Below are positions 35,491 through 46,784 of a DNA stretch of 64,000 bases, piece after piece (position 1 is the stretch's first letter; every line of letters starts with the position of its first letter). The stretch is taken from assembly GCA_947652605.1 (NCBI GenBank), contig OX393577.1:19347466-19411465 (forward strand). Direction: 5' to 3'. A model generated the notes under the pieces. It made no database searches, was not told the origin of the DNA, and worked only from the letters and a program-made list of their open reading frames with translations. The position numbers and the translations under genes are program-made. This DNA comes from Elmis aenea. Its lineage: Eukaryota; Arthropoda; Insecta; Coleoptera; Elmidae.

Positions 35491-35709
35491 CTACTGGCCC
35501 GCGCAAACCATTTCTGGCCAAGATTATATCGAGAATCATTGGAAATCATCAAGAACCCAAACAACTACAACAGAGACACAGGCATACAACTCCCAAACAT
35601 CTGGAAACCTGTCATCACAAAATCACTGAGGCAGAACAAATCCATCAAGCGGAACGCCACGCCTCCACAAGCTGGATATATAAACCCAGCAACATCCCTC
35701 ACAAATTAG
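35491..35709 (+). pseudogene. Second, shorter Penelope C-terminus (inverted copy)
   Basis: This is the plus-strand frame from LLARANHFWPRLYRESL to the same stop (72 residues). It is the reverse complement of the left arm with few differences. It lacks the GIY-YIG residues. Longer frames across this stretch in other phases are artefacts of the palindrome. Confidence 0.82.
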
Positions 35710-36316
35710 TCGTTTTGAAAAAGACCAAGACACAATGGTCGAAACGTCAACTACTTCTAAATATAGAAGACGCGGTTCCAAACCCGGAAACCAAGATTGT
35801 ATTATGACATTAAATTGTTTTTTATTGCAAACATCACCTGCTTACGAAACCATGGCAAACTTTGATAGTAAAATTTTCACAAAATTAGCCATATCTCGGT
35901 TATTTTTTGCAACAAATATATAAAAGTACATATTTTAGAAAAGCTAAAAAAATGCTTCTTTATATAAAGTTATAGCAAACTAGGGTTTCCATTTAAAAAA
36001 TATAAGTTTACATCATCATATCAAGGTCGATATAAAAGTTTTAAATTTGTTAATAAATTAAGCATTGAAATGTTAATAAAAAATCCTTTCAGCATTTTGT
36101 TTTGTTTTAAAAAATTAAAAAATTATTGCAAATTTTCAAAAATGATAAAGGTTCATATTTCGTCTAAAGTGCCAAAATGGAAAGCGATATAAAATATCTG
36201 ATTACACAATGGTTATTTCTCAAAAAAAAGTAGCCCTGGAGTTCCATATCAGACTTTCGTTAACTATTACGGTAACCGAGATTCCCGGTAAAACATTCGA
36301 ATTTGGTCCACCCTGT

Positions 36317-37632
36317 TCAATGGCAAAGCACAAAAAATTCGCACTGTAGTTGGTTAATTTCATGTCAACACAAATATTTTCGTTTAAGGAATACACACAA
36401 ACCTTATTAATTATAATAATTTTAATATGTTTATCTTCGCTATATAATTATTTCTAGGGATACGAACCTTGCATACACTTGTTTTTACATCAACGGCTTA
36501 CGAAGGATACATAAAGTACAATATAGCTAGTCATAAATTGCAACTTTTTATTATGTTCTACGTACACATTCCTTCATAGAGTAAAACAATTTTAAAATGC
36601 ACTCGTTGTTATGCTCATTTTACAAATTCTTCAGCAAATTTTACAGAAAATACCGTAGTTATACAATAATCGTTTATCCCATCCACTTATATTTAGTCGG
36701 CTGGGAACAGTATTTCCATCCTTTATTGATCTATTGTCTGTGCTCGCGCAATATAATAATATAAAATAAAAATTATGAAATATTACGATGCTGGATATTT
36801 TATTCTGTAGCAACGAAGAGAACAGCTAGAGGCATAGTCCACTAATAGCATCACTTATCGTGTAGTTGTTTCAAATTAATAAGTTGCACGCGGCCAGTAC
36901 GAATCCACGCCCTTGACTTCGGACAGGTCATATCGTTTAAAAAGTGACTTCATTTTAATATATCATTTATTTTTTTGTGATCGAACTCTTTAATATTAAG
37001 ACAACGAAATTGAAAAGTTGTTGCTTATTTCCCGCTGGCTATGAAATATGCATTAATGTATGTAAATATTTCGCCGGCGGTTTGATTTTTTAGCTAGATA
37101 TTGTGTACATAACGAGTTTATTTGTGAATTTTAATAATTAGGATGAATGAAAACGGCTTCCGTGACTAATGCATACGATCTCGACTAGCAGCGGGACGTC
37201 AAAATACACGTATCGCAGCAAACGGATTCATTAATTTGATGGAAATTTCAAGCGTACGCATGCGAATATCATAATGGCAATTGAAATCTAATTACTAAAA
37301 TATGTTAATAGGTATTGTTGTGCTCGCCTATTAGAACATTACAGCGTTAACTTACAAGTTGTATGTATGGAAATTGCCTCTAATATATATTATTAGTATT
37401 GCTAATAATTAGGTACTAAATCGAACGTGTAAAACCACCGCTTATCAATTTGCGTGATGGCTCAACTTTTTCAAGTTTGTTTTTAAGCAAATTTGACCTA
37501 ATGGACACCAACCTCTTCGAATAATCGACGTAATATTTTTCTTGGTTCAACCGTTTGAAGTTTGCAATCACGCTTCGGGCATACAGCGGGAATCAAACTG
37601 AATTTATTCAACATTCATACTTTTTTTTGACA
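36317..37632. other. Non-coding, nothing recognised
   Basis: Higher-complexity AT-rich DNA without repeats recurring in the window. It may be unique host sequence. No exon is supportable. Confidence 0.35.
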
Positions 37633-38592
37633 TAGGGTAATGACACCAATGGTGGACGTGTACCCAATTTTTGACACTTGAGATTTCAAATTGCAAAAAT
37701 AAGAATTTGAGACATTTTCTGTCTCTTTTATTGATACCATCAGAATACTGCGCATCTGAACAACAATATTTGTTCTCGTGTGCTTTACTTAGACTTTGGT
37801 TTGCAAAAAAAAAATCGCACCAATGATACTTAACCTCGCATCCGACTAAAAGTGTGTATTGTAGTGATTGTTGTCAAGCCAGGTAAGTCTAGTTGATAGG
37901 GTTTGTTTTTATTACTGAGTGCATTACATACTTTTACTTAGTTTTCTGTTATTCAGACATATGTAAGATTACTACTATGGCGTTCCTATTTAAAATGTTC
38001 TAAATTTGCCTTTTTAAGGCTCGGTGTTCAATACTGGATTAGGTACAAAATTTAGTTAAGTTCCAGTGTTGGGCACTCTGTCCAAATTAGGTAATCTTGA
38101 AAAAAACATAGATTTCACTGATTACTAGTGAGCCCATGACAAATTGATACGTATCAGTTTCGATGTTATAAGATGCATATAACCAATTTTGGACAGCGGT
38201 GTCCATTATTGGCTGTACCTGGTGTCCATTATTGGTATACATAAATACATAGCGCTGATAATGAAGACTACCCTAAATGTATTGGTCAAAGAACACGCGC
38301 AATTCTATCTTCTAACGAATCTGTCATATTACAAACAAATACAACTACCGCAGCATTAAAAAATAAGGAACCTCTTAAAAGAGTTAAAAGCTTAATACCA
38401 CAAGACAGTCTGATTCAAATGAAGAATCACAATAGGTATGGAAGAAAAATTTACAGGTCAAAAATGGATTAAAAAAAACTTAATAACCTCTGGAAAAACA
38501 TTAAACAGATACATAAAGAACCAGTAAGAGTGCAGGCAGGTACAAAATTAAAATTACGTGGTGATCAAACTAATATGAATTTGTGAACCTTA

Positions 38593-38776
38593 TGCCCACC
38601 ACTCACGATCCAACGCCGCAGTACAATTGTGTTGGATGCGACGAAATTGAAGTGTTTTTGATCGTGTATGGGCGCGATTCAGCAAGATTGGATCGACGTG
38701 GACCGCAGGCAAACAAGTTTTGTCTGCTGCAGTACAACACAATTGTACTGCGGCGTTGGATCGTGAGTAGCGGACT
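38593..38776. mobile_element. Short MITE, possibly PIF/Harbinger type
   Basis: A roughly 38-bp inverted repeat (ACTCACGATCCAACGCCGCA ... and its mirror ending GGATCGTGAGT) encloses about 100 bp. TTA lies at both edges (38590-38592 and 38777-38779), as expected of PIF/Harbinger. It is GC-richer than its host. The two opposed ORFs across it are by-products of the palindrome. Confidence 0.65.
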
Positions 38777-39079
38777 TTACATGTTAGGTACATTCAACAA
38801 CGACAAAGTCCAACAATGATGTATCATCTACCTCAAATAATATCCAATAATCCAAAAATCTGATATATTCCCTTTTAAAAGGGTACTTTTTTGACCAAAG
38901 TCTTCAAATGACACAAAACCGATCAGCAACAAAAAGAGTACAATATTTCAACAAAAAAGAGGAAGAAATGGTACTAAAGGACAAAATAAAGAAATTAGAA
39001 AACGAGAGAAGGTAGGAAGAAAAATAAATTCAAAAAATAAAATTAAAACAAACAATAAAAAGCAGAAAAGAAAGATACA

Positions 39080-39215
39080 AAAAAACAAAAAATCGATTTC
39101 GAGAAATCCAAAATTTTTGGAAAGAAAGGCAAAGTGGCTTCAATGCATATCTTGTCGAAACAAAGCCAATAGCGTATGTGTTAATAAAAAATATATTAAA
39201 AATTAAACATTAATA
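39080..39215 (+). pseudogene. Possible PHD-type finger relic of element E
   Basis: After a lysine-rich run with stops in its frame, one frame reads ERKAKWLQCISCRNKANSVC. Its W-x-QC-xx-C opening is what the A, B and C fingers show (WIQCxxC). The first CxxC pair and the final cysteines are not evident. The position near the end of the element fits a transposase C-terminus, but this rests on very few residues. Confidence 0.3.
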
Positions 39216-39460
39216 AATCTGATGGAGAATGTTTGTGTAAGAATCGTAACGCAATAAATGAAGATAGCGATTCCGCTTACGAAGTGTAAAAACTAATTTT
39301 GAGTTAAACATAAACTTAAAAATTACATGTATACAACTAAATGTAATAAATAGTTACAAAACATTCTTATTTTATTATTTATTCAGTACATATTTGAGCA
39401 TGTCCATTACTGGATATTAAACTGTCCAAATTAGAAATTGGTCATCCTGGAGGTGACATA

Positions 39461-40373
39461 CAGGGTAGGATTCAAAAGTAATGAGCCTCGTTTTATTCTG
39501 ACGCGAGCGTACCTCGCCGCGCGCTCCACTTGTCAGCGACGGTGATGGTGGGTGTTGGCTTCACAACGCCACGGAGCTAAGTTTCCTCCGAGCTTTAGGA
39601 GCGGTAGGATCAGCGTTGACGGAAACCCCTGTACGGTAGTGCGTTACACGGCGGAATGGAAAGTTCTTTAGAGCAACGGTACGCGATCAAGTTCTGCTTC
39701 CGGTTGGGCAAGTCTCCTTCCGAAACGTTCGAAATGCTTCAACAGGCGTTTGGGACTGAGACAAAACGACAAAGCTCTGAGTGGCACATCTCAAACTCAC
39801 CCCGTCCCAAGAAAGCGCGGATGAGCAAATCGAAGACGAAGACCATGCTCATCGCCTTCTTCGGAGTGAAGGGATCGTCCACTACGAGTTTGTCCCGCCC
39901 GGACAGACCATGAATGCTGTTTACTACTTGGAAGTCCTGAAAAGGCTGAAAAGAAGCGTCGCGCACAAGCGAGGGGACATCAAGGAAAACTGGAAGCTTC
40001 ACCACGATAACGCGCCCAGCCACACCGCCATCGTGAGCGCCTACCTGGCCCGGGTGAACGTTCCGGTGGTCCCCCAGCCTCCCTACAGTCCGGACGTGTC
40101 GCCTCCTGACTTCTTCTTGTTTCCGCGCATAAAATCAGCGCTGAAAGGAAAACGCTTCGACTCGATCGAGGACATCCAAGCAAATGTCAAGGCAGCCCTT
40201 GCAGCCATCCCGGAACAGGCCTACGTGGACGCCTTCGAGTCATAAAAAAGCCGCCTACAAAAGTGTATTGATGCAGGAGGTGCCTATTTTGAAGACTATT
40301 ACCTAGTTGTACCGATTTGCTAAATAAATTTGTCTTTTTGAACAAAGGCTCATTACTTTTGAATCCTACCCTG
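39461..40373 (+). mobile_element. Mariner with perfect 28-bp terminal repeats, internally deleted
   Basis: CAGGGTAGGATTCAAAAGTA begins a terminal repeat whose inverted copy ends the element exactly. TA duplications lie at 39459-39460 and 40374-40375. The element is markedly GC-richer than anything around it, with codons ending in C or G, which suggests recent arrival or horizontal transfer (inference). At 913 bp it is about 400 bp shorter than a full mariner. Confidence 0.93.
39656..40310 (+). pseudogene. Mariner transposase, central deletion and frameshift
   Basis: The N-terminal HTH begins normally (MESSLEQRYAIKFCFRLGKS, then ETFEMLQQAFG). It then jumps straight to the catalytic-domain segment TKRQSSEWH, so the second HTH and the TGDE block with the first catalytic aspartate are gone. 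After RPKKARMSKSKTKTMLIAFF one base is missing (about 39865). The frame used at 39781-40245 carries EGIVHYEFVPPGQT, the second aspartate in HHDNAPSHTA, and the third in PPYSPDVSPPDFFLFP. A stop after DAFES precedes the tail CIDAGGAYFEDYY. It is inactive. It belongs to the insect mariner family with ~345-residue transposases. Confidence 0.88.
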
Positions 40374-40547
40374 TATGTACACTTTTTGTGATTTTTATCA
40401 CCAAAAATTTTAACTATAATCAATTTTCATTACTTAAATAAAAAGTAAAAGATTGAAGCTATCATTTGGTCTATTAAGTGGTACAAAAGGGTTATTTTTT
40501 TCATGAAACAGCCTCTTAAAGTGTCCAACACTGGTATGTTTACCCTA

Positions 40548-43160
40548 CTTGCACAATAATCGTGGGCAGAATCAATCTCATCTTCAGAGAGTAGTTGTTC
40601 AGACAATTGTTTAAGGTATGTTAAAAAGACTTATAGTTCTGTAAATCAGGTTGTACCAATCTTAACTGAATTATGATGTAGTTATACTCTTAATTATGGT
40701 TATAATCTGCCCTTTACTACCATTGCGTTGTATAAGGGTGAAGCCGTACGATAATTATCCATCCCCGTCTGACCCTTGCTAGCGTTTCCGCTTGTTTCCA
40801 CGTTAGCTCTTTTTTCTTAAATATCTTGGATATCTCCCAATACTTTTAGGCCTCCTTCTTTTTCTTCTTTTTTCATCACCACCTTCCACCTTTTCATATT
40901 TGTTTCACTATTCTACTTTCTTTCATTCTTGTAAGAAGACCCATCCAACTTAGCTGAATCTGTTAAATTTTGCTCCCCACAGAATCAACTTTGAACCAAC
41001 CTTGTATAATATTATTGTTAATTCTGTCCTTTCTCGTCACACATGCAGCCTCATTGGCACCCGCATAATTTTAATGGTTAAAAAAAAATTAAAATTATTC
41101 AACAATTTATAAAATATTATTACTGTTTACGCGTCTCATTTTTTATCCTGTCAGTATCTCATGCAGTGCAATTGATAAAAAGTAATCCATCAGTCTCTTA
41201 CAATCCTAACTTTTATTTAATTACTCTCAATGCAGTAAAAGCAAAAAATCAATGATAGTTACAAAGTACATTAAAGTATGCTATGTACAATGGACGACCG
41301 TATCGGATAAGGATGACCATTAGCCTTATGCTCGTCAAAGAGTGGCTGAAGACTGCGATATTCACAGCCATCCAGATCTATGTATATTCAGTACAAATGA
41401 CGTATGAAGCCATTAAGTAGTATAAATAACGTCATTTAACAGATATGCCTTAGTGTTTGTATTCATCATGGCTGACATTAAGAATTATTTACATTAGGTT
41501 TTTCTTGTTGTCTTGTAGTCAGTCGCATTTATATATATCACTAGTCTCAGACAGTAAATCGAGCATTAGTAATCTTCAAAACAATTATTACGTATATTTA
41601 AAGTAGTAATTGCTGTTGGTAAAACAAAAACATTAATATTATTCGCTTCTGTCCTCGTGCAGTTTGTGGTTTGTACATTTGTAGCTGCCAAGAAACAAGA
41701 GGAATGAAGAATTAAGAAAATTTTAAGTAAAGATTGAGAGAAAAAGAAGTAGAGGGACACTTACAACAAGATATAAAAATAAATTTAGGCAAAGACTGAA
41801 AGCAAAAGAAGCTGGAAAGATATGTCACCATAGTCAGTCAACGATAAAAAAAAGGTGAAAACATAATCAAGAAGTAGAAAAGTATATCTCGACATTGAAA
41901 GGTACAAGAGGATCAGATTAAGAGAAAGAGAATCTTGGAATAAGTATAACATGAAAGAAAATTTTGCTCATAATAAGTACCATTGCATTGATATACTTTC
42001 CTCCTCTTTGTCTTCATATTGTTTAATTCATCCTCTTTTTTTTCTGTGTGGTGAGGTTCAATTGTATAGTCCATGCCTGCCTTCCTTTTGGATTCTTCAT
42101 ATACCCCAACCACATAAGGTGTTTAATTGTGTTAACCATCGTCTTTTGTACTCTCAGTCCAAACGGAAAATTCCGCAGTTCCTCCTAAGAAAGTCCAATA
42201 GCATTGTAATTAGCTTCTTCTCATCTCCCATATCTACGAGCCGTATGTAAGTGCACTTCCAATTAAGATGTTTTAATTATTAATTATTATCTTTTTTGAT
42301 AGTTGGCTATTTCCTTGATCACCTTGATCACAAACTGCTAAACTCATTTCGTTGGGAAATTGTAGCATGGACTAGTTACCCATAACATAAAACTATTTAT
42401 ATGCTAAAAACTCGAGCGCACAGTCTCGGAGTTTGAACAGGAATAATAGATGGAAATATGGATCCCAAATAAAACAAGAAATGGTATTTGGCAGCTGAGA
42501 GATCTCGTTAAATATTTTTTTCCGTTACGGTATGCATTGATCGTTTATCAGCAATAAGCAAACGCCGATGTCGTTATGTAAATTAAGCTACTCTTAGTGT
42601 AAGCAAAACAAATTATGTGGAGTCACACCTTCAAAGCATTCATTGAAAACGTTTTGTTTTCGAATTTTTGCTGTCTGCGGAATTCGCGCTAGCAAATACA
42701 CACACATAATTCTGCATATTCTTTCTTACGTGCTACACAAAAATTTTATATATTTAAATTTATTCATAACTGTATTCATCTCCGCTGTAAAATCTTTGAA
42801 CTCCTAGTGGGAAAATAAACAATGTTGTTTCTCGTAAGGCATTCATGTACATCTACATACATCTTTTGTTTTTAATATTTATTTTAACATAACTTAGCTG
42901 CAGTTGTATTTCAGTTTATTTTAAAAGATGTCACAAAGTCGTGCCTAAATAGTACTATCATCAGTTACATCATCTTAAAGTCAGGGGCGGCTCGTCCATA
43001 GGGGCCGACCTCCATATTTAAATAAAATAATCCATGTTCTTTAAACCTGTTTATATTTCTTACTAAAAACATTATTTTGTCGTTTGTAGGCTACTACTGC
43101 AGCTGCACTCAAAAGTTAACATTTTATAGCAATGGCTGTGTCTTATAAAATTAATACGCG
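40548..43160. other. Non-coding, with scattered repeat fragments
   Basis: 40640-40780 is the repeat shared with 22.2 kb. A single hAT-like end, CAGGGGCGGCTCGTCCATAG, lies at 42983 without a visible partner. ORFs at 41566-41760, 41913-42113 and 41951-42250 overlap each other on both strands, lack motifs and are not called. Confidence 0.35.
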
Positions 43161-43700
43161 AGCTAAATTGTGACAATAATCTACATGTGTTGTAAGGGTA
43201 ACTTTGTTATTATAAGAGTACATGGTCGGTTAAATTAGCAAAGTTGGGCAGAATTTCAAGACGAATTTAATGTCATTTTGCTATCCGGTAAATAAATCCT
43301 TACCACCTACGTTAAAATTAAAATGTAAAATGATTACTGTAGATATTGTTGCGTAGAATTAGAAAAAAATATCGAAAAAGTCTTGGCACACTTGATTTTT
43401 GAGATATAAGCCAAACTTGACTTTTTTAAATGGTAACCATTAAAAACCATTAAAAATACAGTTGAATTCAATTAATAAATTAAGACAATTCATCAAATAA
43501 ACAGAAATATGCCTAGGAAAACATTATTATCTACAAGGTGCAGATCTCAAATTTGTTTGCCCGTAGAAAGAGGGCTACACTTTGATTGCAAGTTATTATT
43601 TAGATTTAATAGTAATACCTACTTATTGTTAGTGAAAGATAATAAATTATTATAAAATGTAAAAAATATATTAAAGTTTTTAATTTTTTGTGTTTAATTA

Positions 43701-44537
43701 GGGTAAGTCCGGGATAGATGCCCCACCTTTTTAGATGCTAATATTTTCTGGACAAAGGAGTGAAAACTATGGTTGTAACTACGTTGTATGACAACTCTAT
43801 ATATATTATTTTATTTAAACATGAAAATTTACACTGTTATAAACTTACATGATTCGAAAAATTAAAAACTTAAAATATGAGCATTTGCCATCTTCACCAA
43901 ATTGTCGGGCAAAGATGCCCCACTAGTATAGGTATAGATGCCCCTACGAAAATATTATGTAATTACAATAAATAAACAGAAACTAAATGTTTTTAACAAT
44001 TAAGTACTTATTTCTTTTGTCAGTATTTTTCCCCACAAATTACAAAGATTTTCATATTTAGAACAGCCTTCATGGGACCATTTGTTGCAATGCATGCACT
44101 GAACCCACTCATCATTCCATTTTGTGTTTGTGTACATTTCCCCACACCCAACACATTTAGGGCATCTTCCCCTATCGTCCGGTATAGATGCCCCAGCCAA
44201 ATATCAAATTTAAATTTTGCACCAGAATATGTACTTTGGCACGAACACTAACCTATTGTATGCCTAAATGTATTGCACTACAAAAACAATGATAAAAGTA
44301 CTTTATCATGATATGCGTGTACAAGCAAACCATAGTGATAAATTTTGTGAAGCTCTAAAAATGAATTTTTGCAAATAACTTGCCCGAATAAGTTTTTTTT
44401 TTTTAAAATTAGCACTGCACACATTCACATACGCAATACAAACCAACCCTTAAAAAGCCAGCGCAACCTGTCCGTTAATAACGAAATTATTTTGATGGGG
44501 CATCTTCGCCGGTGGGGCATCTATCCCGGACTTACAG
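43701..44537 (-). mobile_element. Pogo-type element 'A2'
   Basis: The left end GGGTAAGTCCGGGATAGATG is mirrored at the right, where the last bases have mutated (gacttacag instead of gacttaccc). TA lies at 43699-43700 and 44538-44539. It is nearly identical to A1 in inverse orientation and lacks the B insertion, so it documents B's empty site near 44235. Interior copies of ggggcatct/agatgcccc occur near 43915, 43940, 44160 and 44185. Confidence 0.9.
44000..44200 (-). pseudogene. PHD-type finger remnant of element A2
   Basis: A 66-residue frame without ATG reads CVGCGEMYTNTKWNDEW, IQCMHCNKWSHEGC and then NLWGK: histidine kept, last cysteine replaced by tryptophan. It is the counterpart of 27789-27986 in A1, and the two copies have lost different zinc ligands. 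The rest of the transposase is absent. Confidence 0.7.
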
Positions 44538-45054
44538 TACAGTTAGTTTATATATTTATGTATTTTTTTTTTAATTACCGCTATGATGAAACTTGATAAA
44601 AACAATAATATTGTCATAACTTGCTTATTTTTAAAGATAAACCCAAAAACCCATACATCAATCAAGAAAGAAAAAAATTGTTTGTTTAAGAAATTGCTAA
44701 CTATGGTTAGGTACCATTTAAAAAAGTGCACTTTGGATTAGATTTCAAAAATCAAGTGTGCCATGATTTTTTAAATCTTTTTTTCTACTTCCACGCAAAA
44801 ATATCTACAGAAATCATTTTACAGTTTAGTTTTAGCGTAGGTGGCTATGGAATTGTTTACCGCTGAAAAATTCGTCTGTTTATAGTTTTTTTTATAAATA
44901 TTTAAAAATATTGAAGTTGTAGGTCAAATGTCAAAATGGCATTATATTCGTCTTCAAGTTTTACCCAAATCTGCTAATTCAACCAACCCTGTAACTCTTA
45001 TAATAAAAAAGTTACCCATGCAACACATGTGGATTATTGTTACCCTGTATACAA

Positions 45055-46780
45055 AGTGGCGAGTAGACATGCAGTGGGAGTGACGCGTGATATACGCATA
45101 ATCAGTTTTGCAAAACTATTAGGTTTACAACTTAAAAGACATTTGCAATACACATGTTGTGTATTTTATGCAAATATCTGTTATACCGTTATACCGTGTT
45201 TTAGTGAAAACCTCATCCTTCTTTAGCTTAAAAGATGGAGCTTTGGCAGTGGCAATGCAGGCACTTTAAAAAGGAAACACCCTGTATAAAGTTTATTAGG
45301 ACTTGCTTAAGTTAAACTTTACCATTTGCAAGTTAAATCATTCAAAAGCTTTTTATTATTTTCATGTATCTAATAATTTTTTTATATTGATTCTAACTAA
45401 AGAATTAAATCAAATTTGTTTCGGAAATACATTCAAGTCGCCAAACCTGTTTAAGTTTGTTAACGCTCTATAACAGTATATCACACTTTTTGTTTCAAAA
45501 CAAAAGATGTTATACAGCACTATAAATAATAATGGAAATACACGAAAAGAAACACCGTTTGAATTAATAATTCGTTCGCCACGAAGGTGAGTTGTACTAT
45601 GGCACAGAATTCTAATAAACTCGTATTATCTTTCACCTTAAATATAAATCTTCATTTGCATATATATTTGTGGGCATGATTATTATTATAATGCATTCGA
45701 TCTATTTATAAGTGGCAAATAACATGATCTCATACCACACAGGATCTGTTTATAATGGATATTGTTTTACTGCATAATAAGCTGACAAAACGACAACAAT
45801 GAAATGATGTATGACGTTCAACCTACCAATGCGGAAATAGTGAAAGCAATTTGGACGTAAAAATGTCGTCGTTTATGTCTTACGTTTACTCCATTTAAGG
45901 TAGTGACAGACACGTTTTCGTGATATTAACAAACAGCTTTTGTTGTAAACAAATAATTTTCACTCATTATAGAATCACTGACAATAAAATGGTTTTGCTG
46001 TTCACCAGTAAACCAGCGTTAAAATATGCAATATACGGTGTAAATGGTTGAATTATTTAACTTTTATTTTGTTGAGCAATATAGGTTAAAAATCTTATTA
46101 AATTAGTTACTGAACAAAGTAAAAAAAACTGTTAAAACAAGCAAGACACACGTTCATATTGAATGTCAGATTATTAGAGTAATACAATCACTGTCAATTA
46201 TTCAGCGGATTATGTAAAATTAAAAGATTAATTGTATTTTATTATTGCAAACAAGTTGTTACTTATTTTATTCATAAATGGTCACTGTATATGAAATCGG
46301 CGGCAGTGTAAAGTTAAATTAAAATTTAGCTTTATATCTGGTCTACAAGTCCATCGTTCAAAAACTGTTTTCGAACATCAACATAAACATGAGCCGCTTT
46401 TTACGGTCCATCAACAACCATAAAATATAAGTGTGTTCAATAAAATTGGTTGATATATGCAATCAAACTCTTTGCGAGATCATAAAAGATCATTTTTATT
46501 ATTATTTAGTAGTAGGTATATAAATATGTACAGCGAAAAGAAATATTACATCATGTAGTACGTGATTTGTCTGTACTTTTTATAACGTCTACATAATATT
46601 TCCCATCATTTTAGTTGAGATGTATACAACAAAGATGAGGTTAACAATATTGAAAAACGAAAAAAAAAAAACAAAAGATTTTAAGTGAATCGTTGGAACG
46701 CAATAGGTTGGAAAATAACTGAATACTCTATAATAAAGCTCTACAATATTTTACGAGTATTTGCTTTTCTACAGCGTCAT
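45055..46780. other. Non-coding; one solitary TIR end
   Basis: 'ggaaacaccctgtataaa' at about 45271 is a lone right end of the TACAGGGTG class. The rest of the stretch is AT-rich without frames or paired repeats. Confidence 0.35.
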
Positions 46781-46784
46781 TCTA

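Larger units (their letters stand above)
34969..35803. mobile_element. Penelope-like element, inverted 3'-end pair, 18-bp duplication
   Basis: Two copies of the Penelope 3' end face outward: minus strand for 35487-34987 and plus strand from 35489. They share arms of about 320-340 bp around a unique centre (35329-35488). The left copy extends outward to gaggctttcgcggccg. ATGACATTAAATTGTTTT flanks the pair in direct orientation (34951-34968 and 35804-35821), so the pair integrated as one unit. Penelope elements are known for head-to-head and tandem partial copies. Confidence 0.85.
34250..36316. mobile_element. Foldback element split by a Penelope insertion
   Basis: TACAGGGTGGACCAAATCG and CGAATTTGGTCCACCCTGT are mirror ends. 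Long arms follow: 'ttccattttggcac' near 34388 returns near 36170, and 'gccatgataccgcaaac' near 34720 returns inverted near 35850. Without the Penelope pair it is about 1.2 kb and almost wholly palindromic. Just outside the left end, tatatttggtggagt occurs twice around another 'ccaccctgta', perhaps from an earlier insertion. Confidence 0.82.
37635..40545 (+). mobile_element. Pogo-type element 'E', with nested MITE and mariner
   Basis: The left end GGGTAATGACACCAATGGTG and the right end (reads ccaacactggtatgtttaccc) are diverged inverted repeats flanked by TA (37633-37634 and 40546-40547). The interior repeats the terminal theme: 'ttggacagcggtgtccatta', 'tggtgtccattattgg' near 38190-38240, and 'tgtccattactgg' with 'tgtccaaattag' near 39400. 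Without its two insertions it is about 1.8 kb. Coding remnants are poor: a lysine-rich stretch and a finger-like motif near 39120-39175. Confidence 0.7.
43168..45048. mobile_element. Foldback element split by pogo-type element A2
   Basis: The left arm (caataatctacatgtgttg, then ttattataagagtacatggt) returns inverted near 45000 (caacacatgtggattattgt), which ends in ACCCTGTATA. 'cttgatttttgagat' near 43395 returns near 44740. The outermost left end has decayed. Without A2 it is about 1 kb. It shares the ggtcggttaaatta word with K1 and K2. Confidence 0.72.

Noticed and set aside
34912..35629. Two plus-strand ORFs (90 and 128 codons) in the Penelope region
   Set aside because: They read the wrong phase or strand of the Penelope arms. 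The real frames are 35098-35487 (minus) and 35491-35709 (plus).
38583..38819. Opposed ORFs of 78 and 67 codons
   Set aside because: Created by the long inverted repeats of the MITE at 38593-38776.
39980..40183. Minus-strand ORF opposite the mariner
   Set aside because: Arises from the GC-rich codon pattern of the transposase on the other strand.
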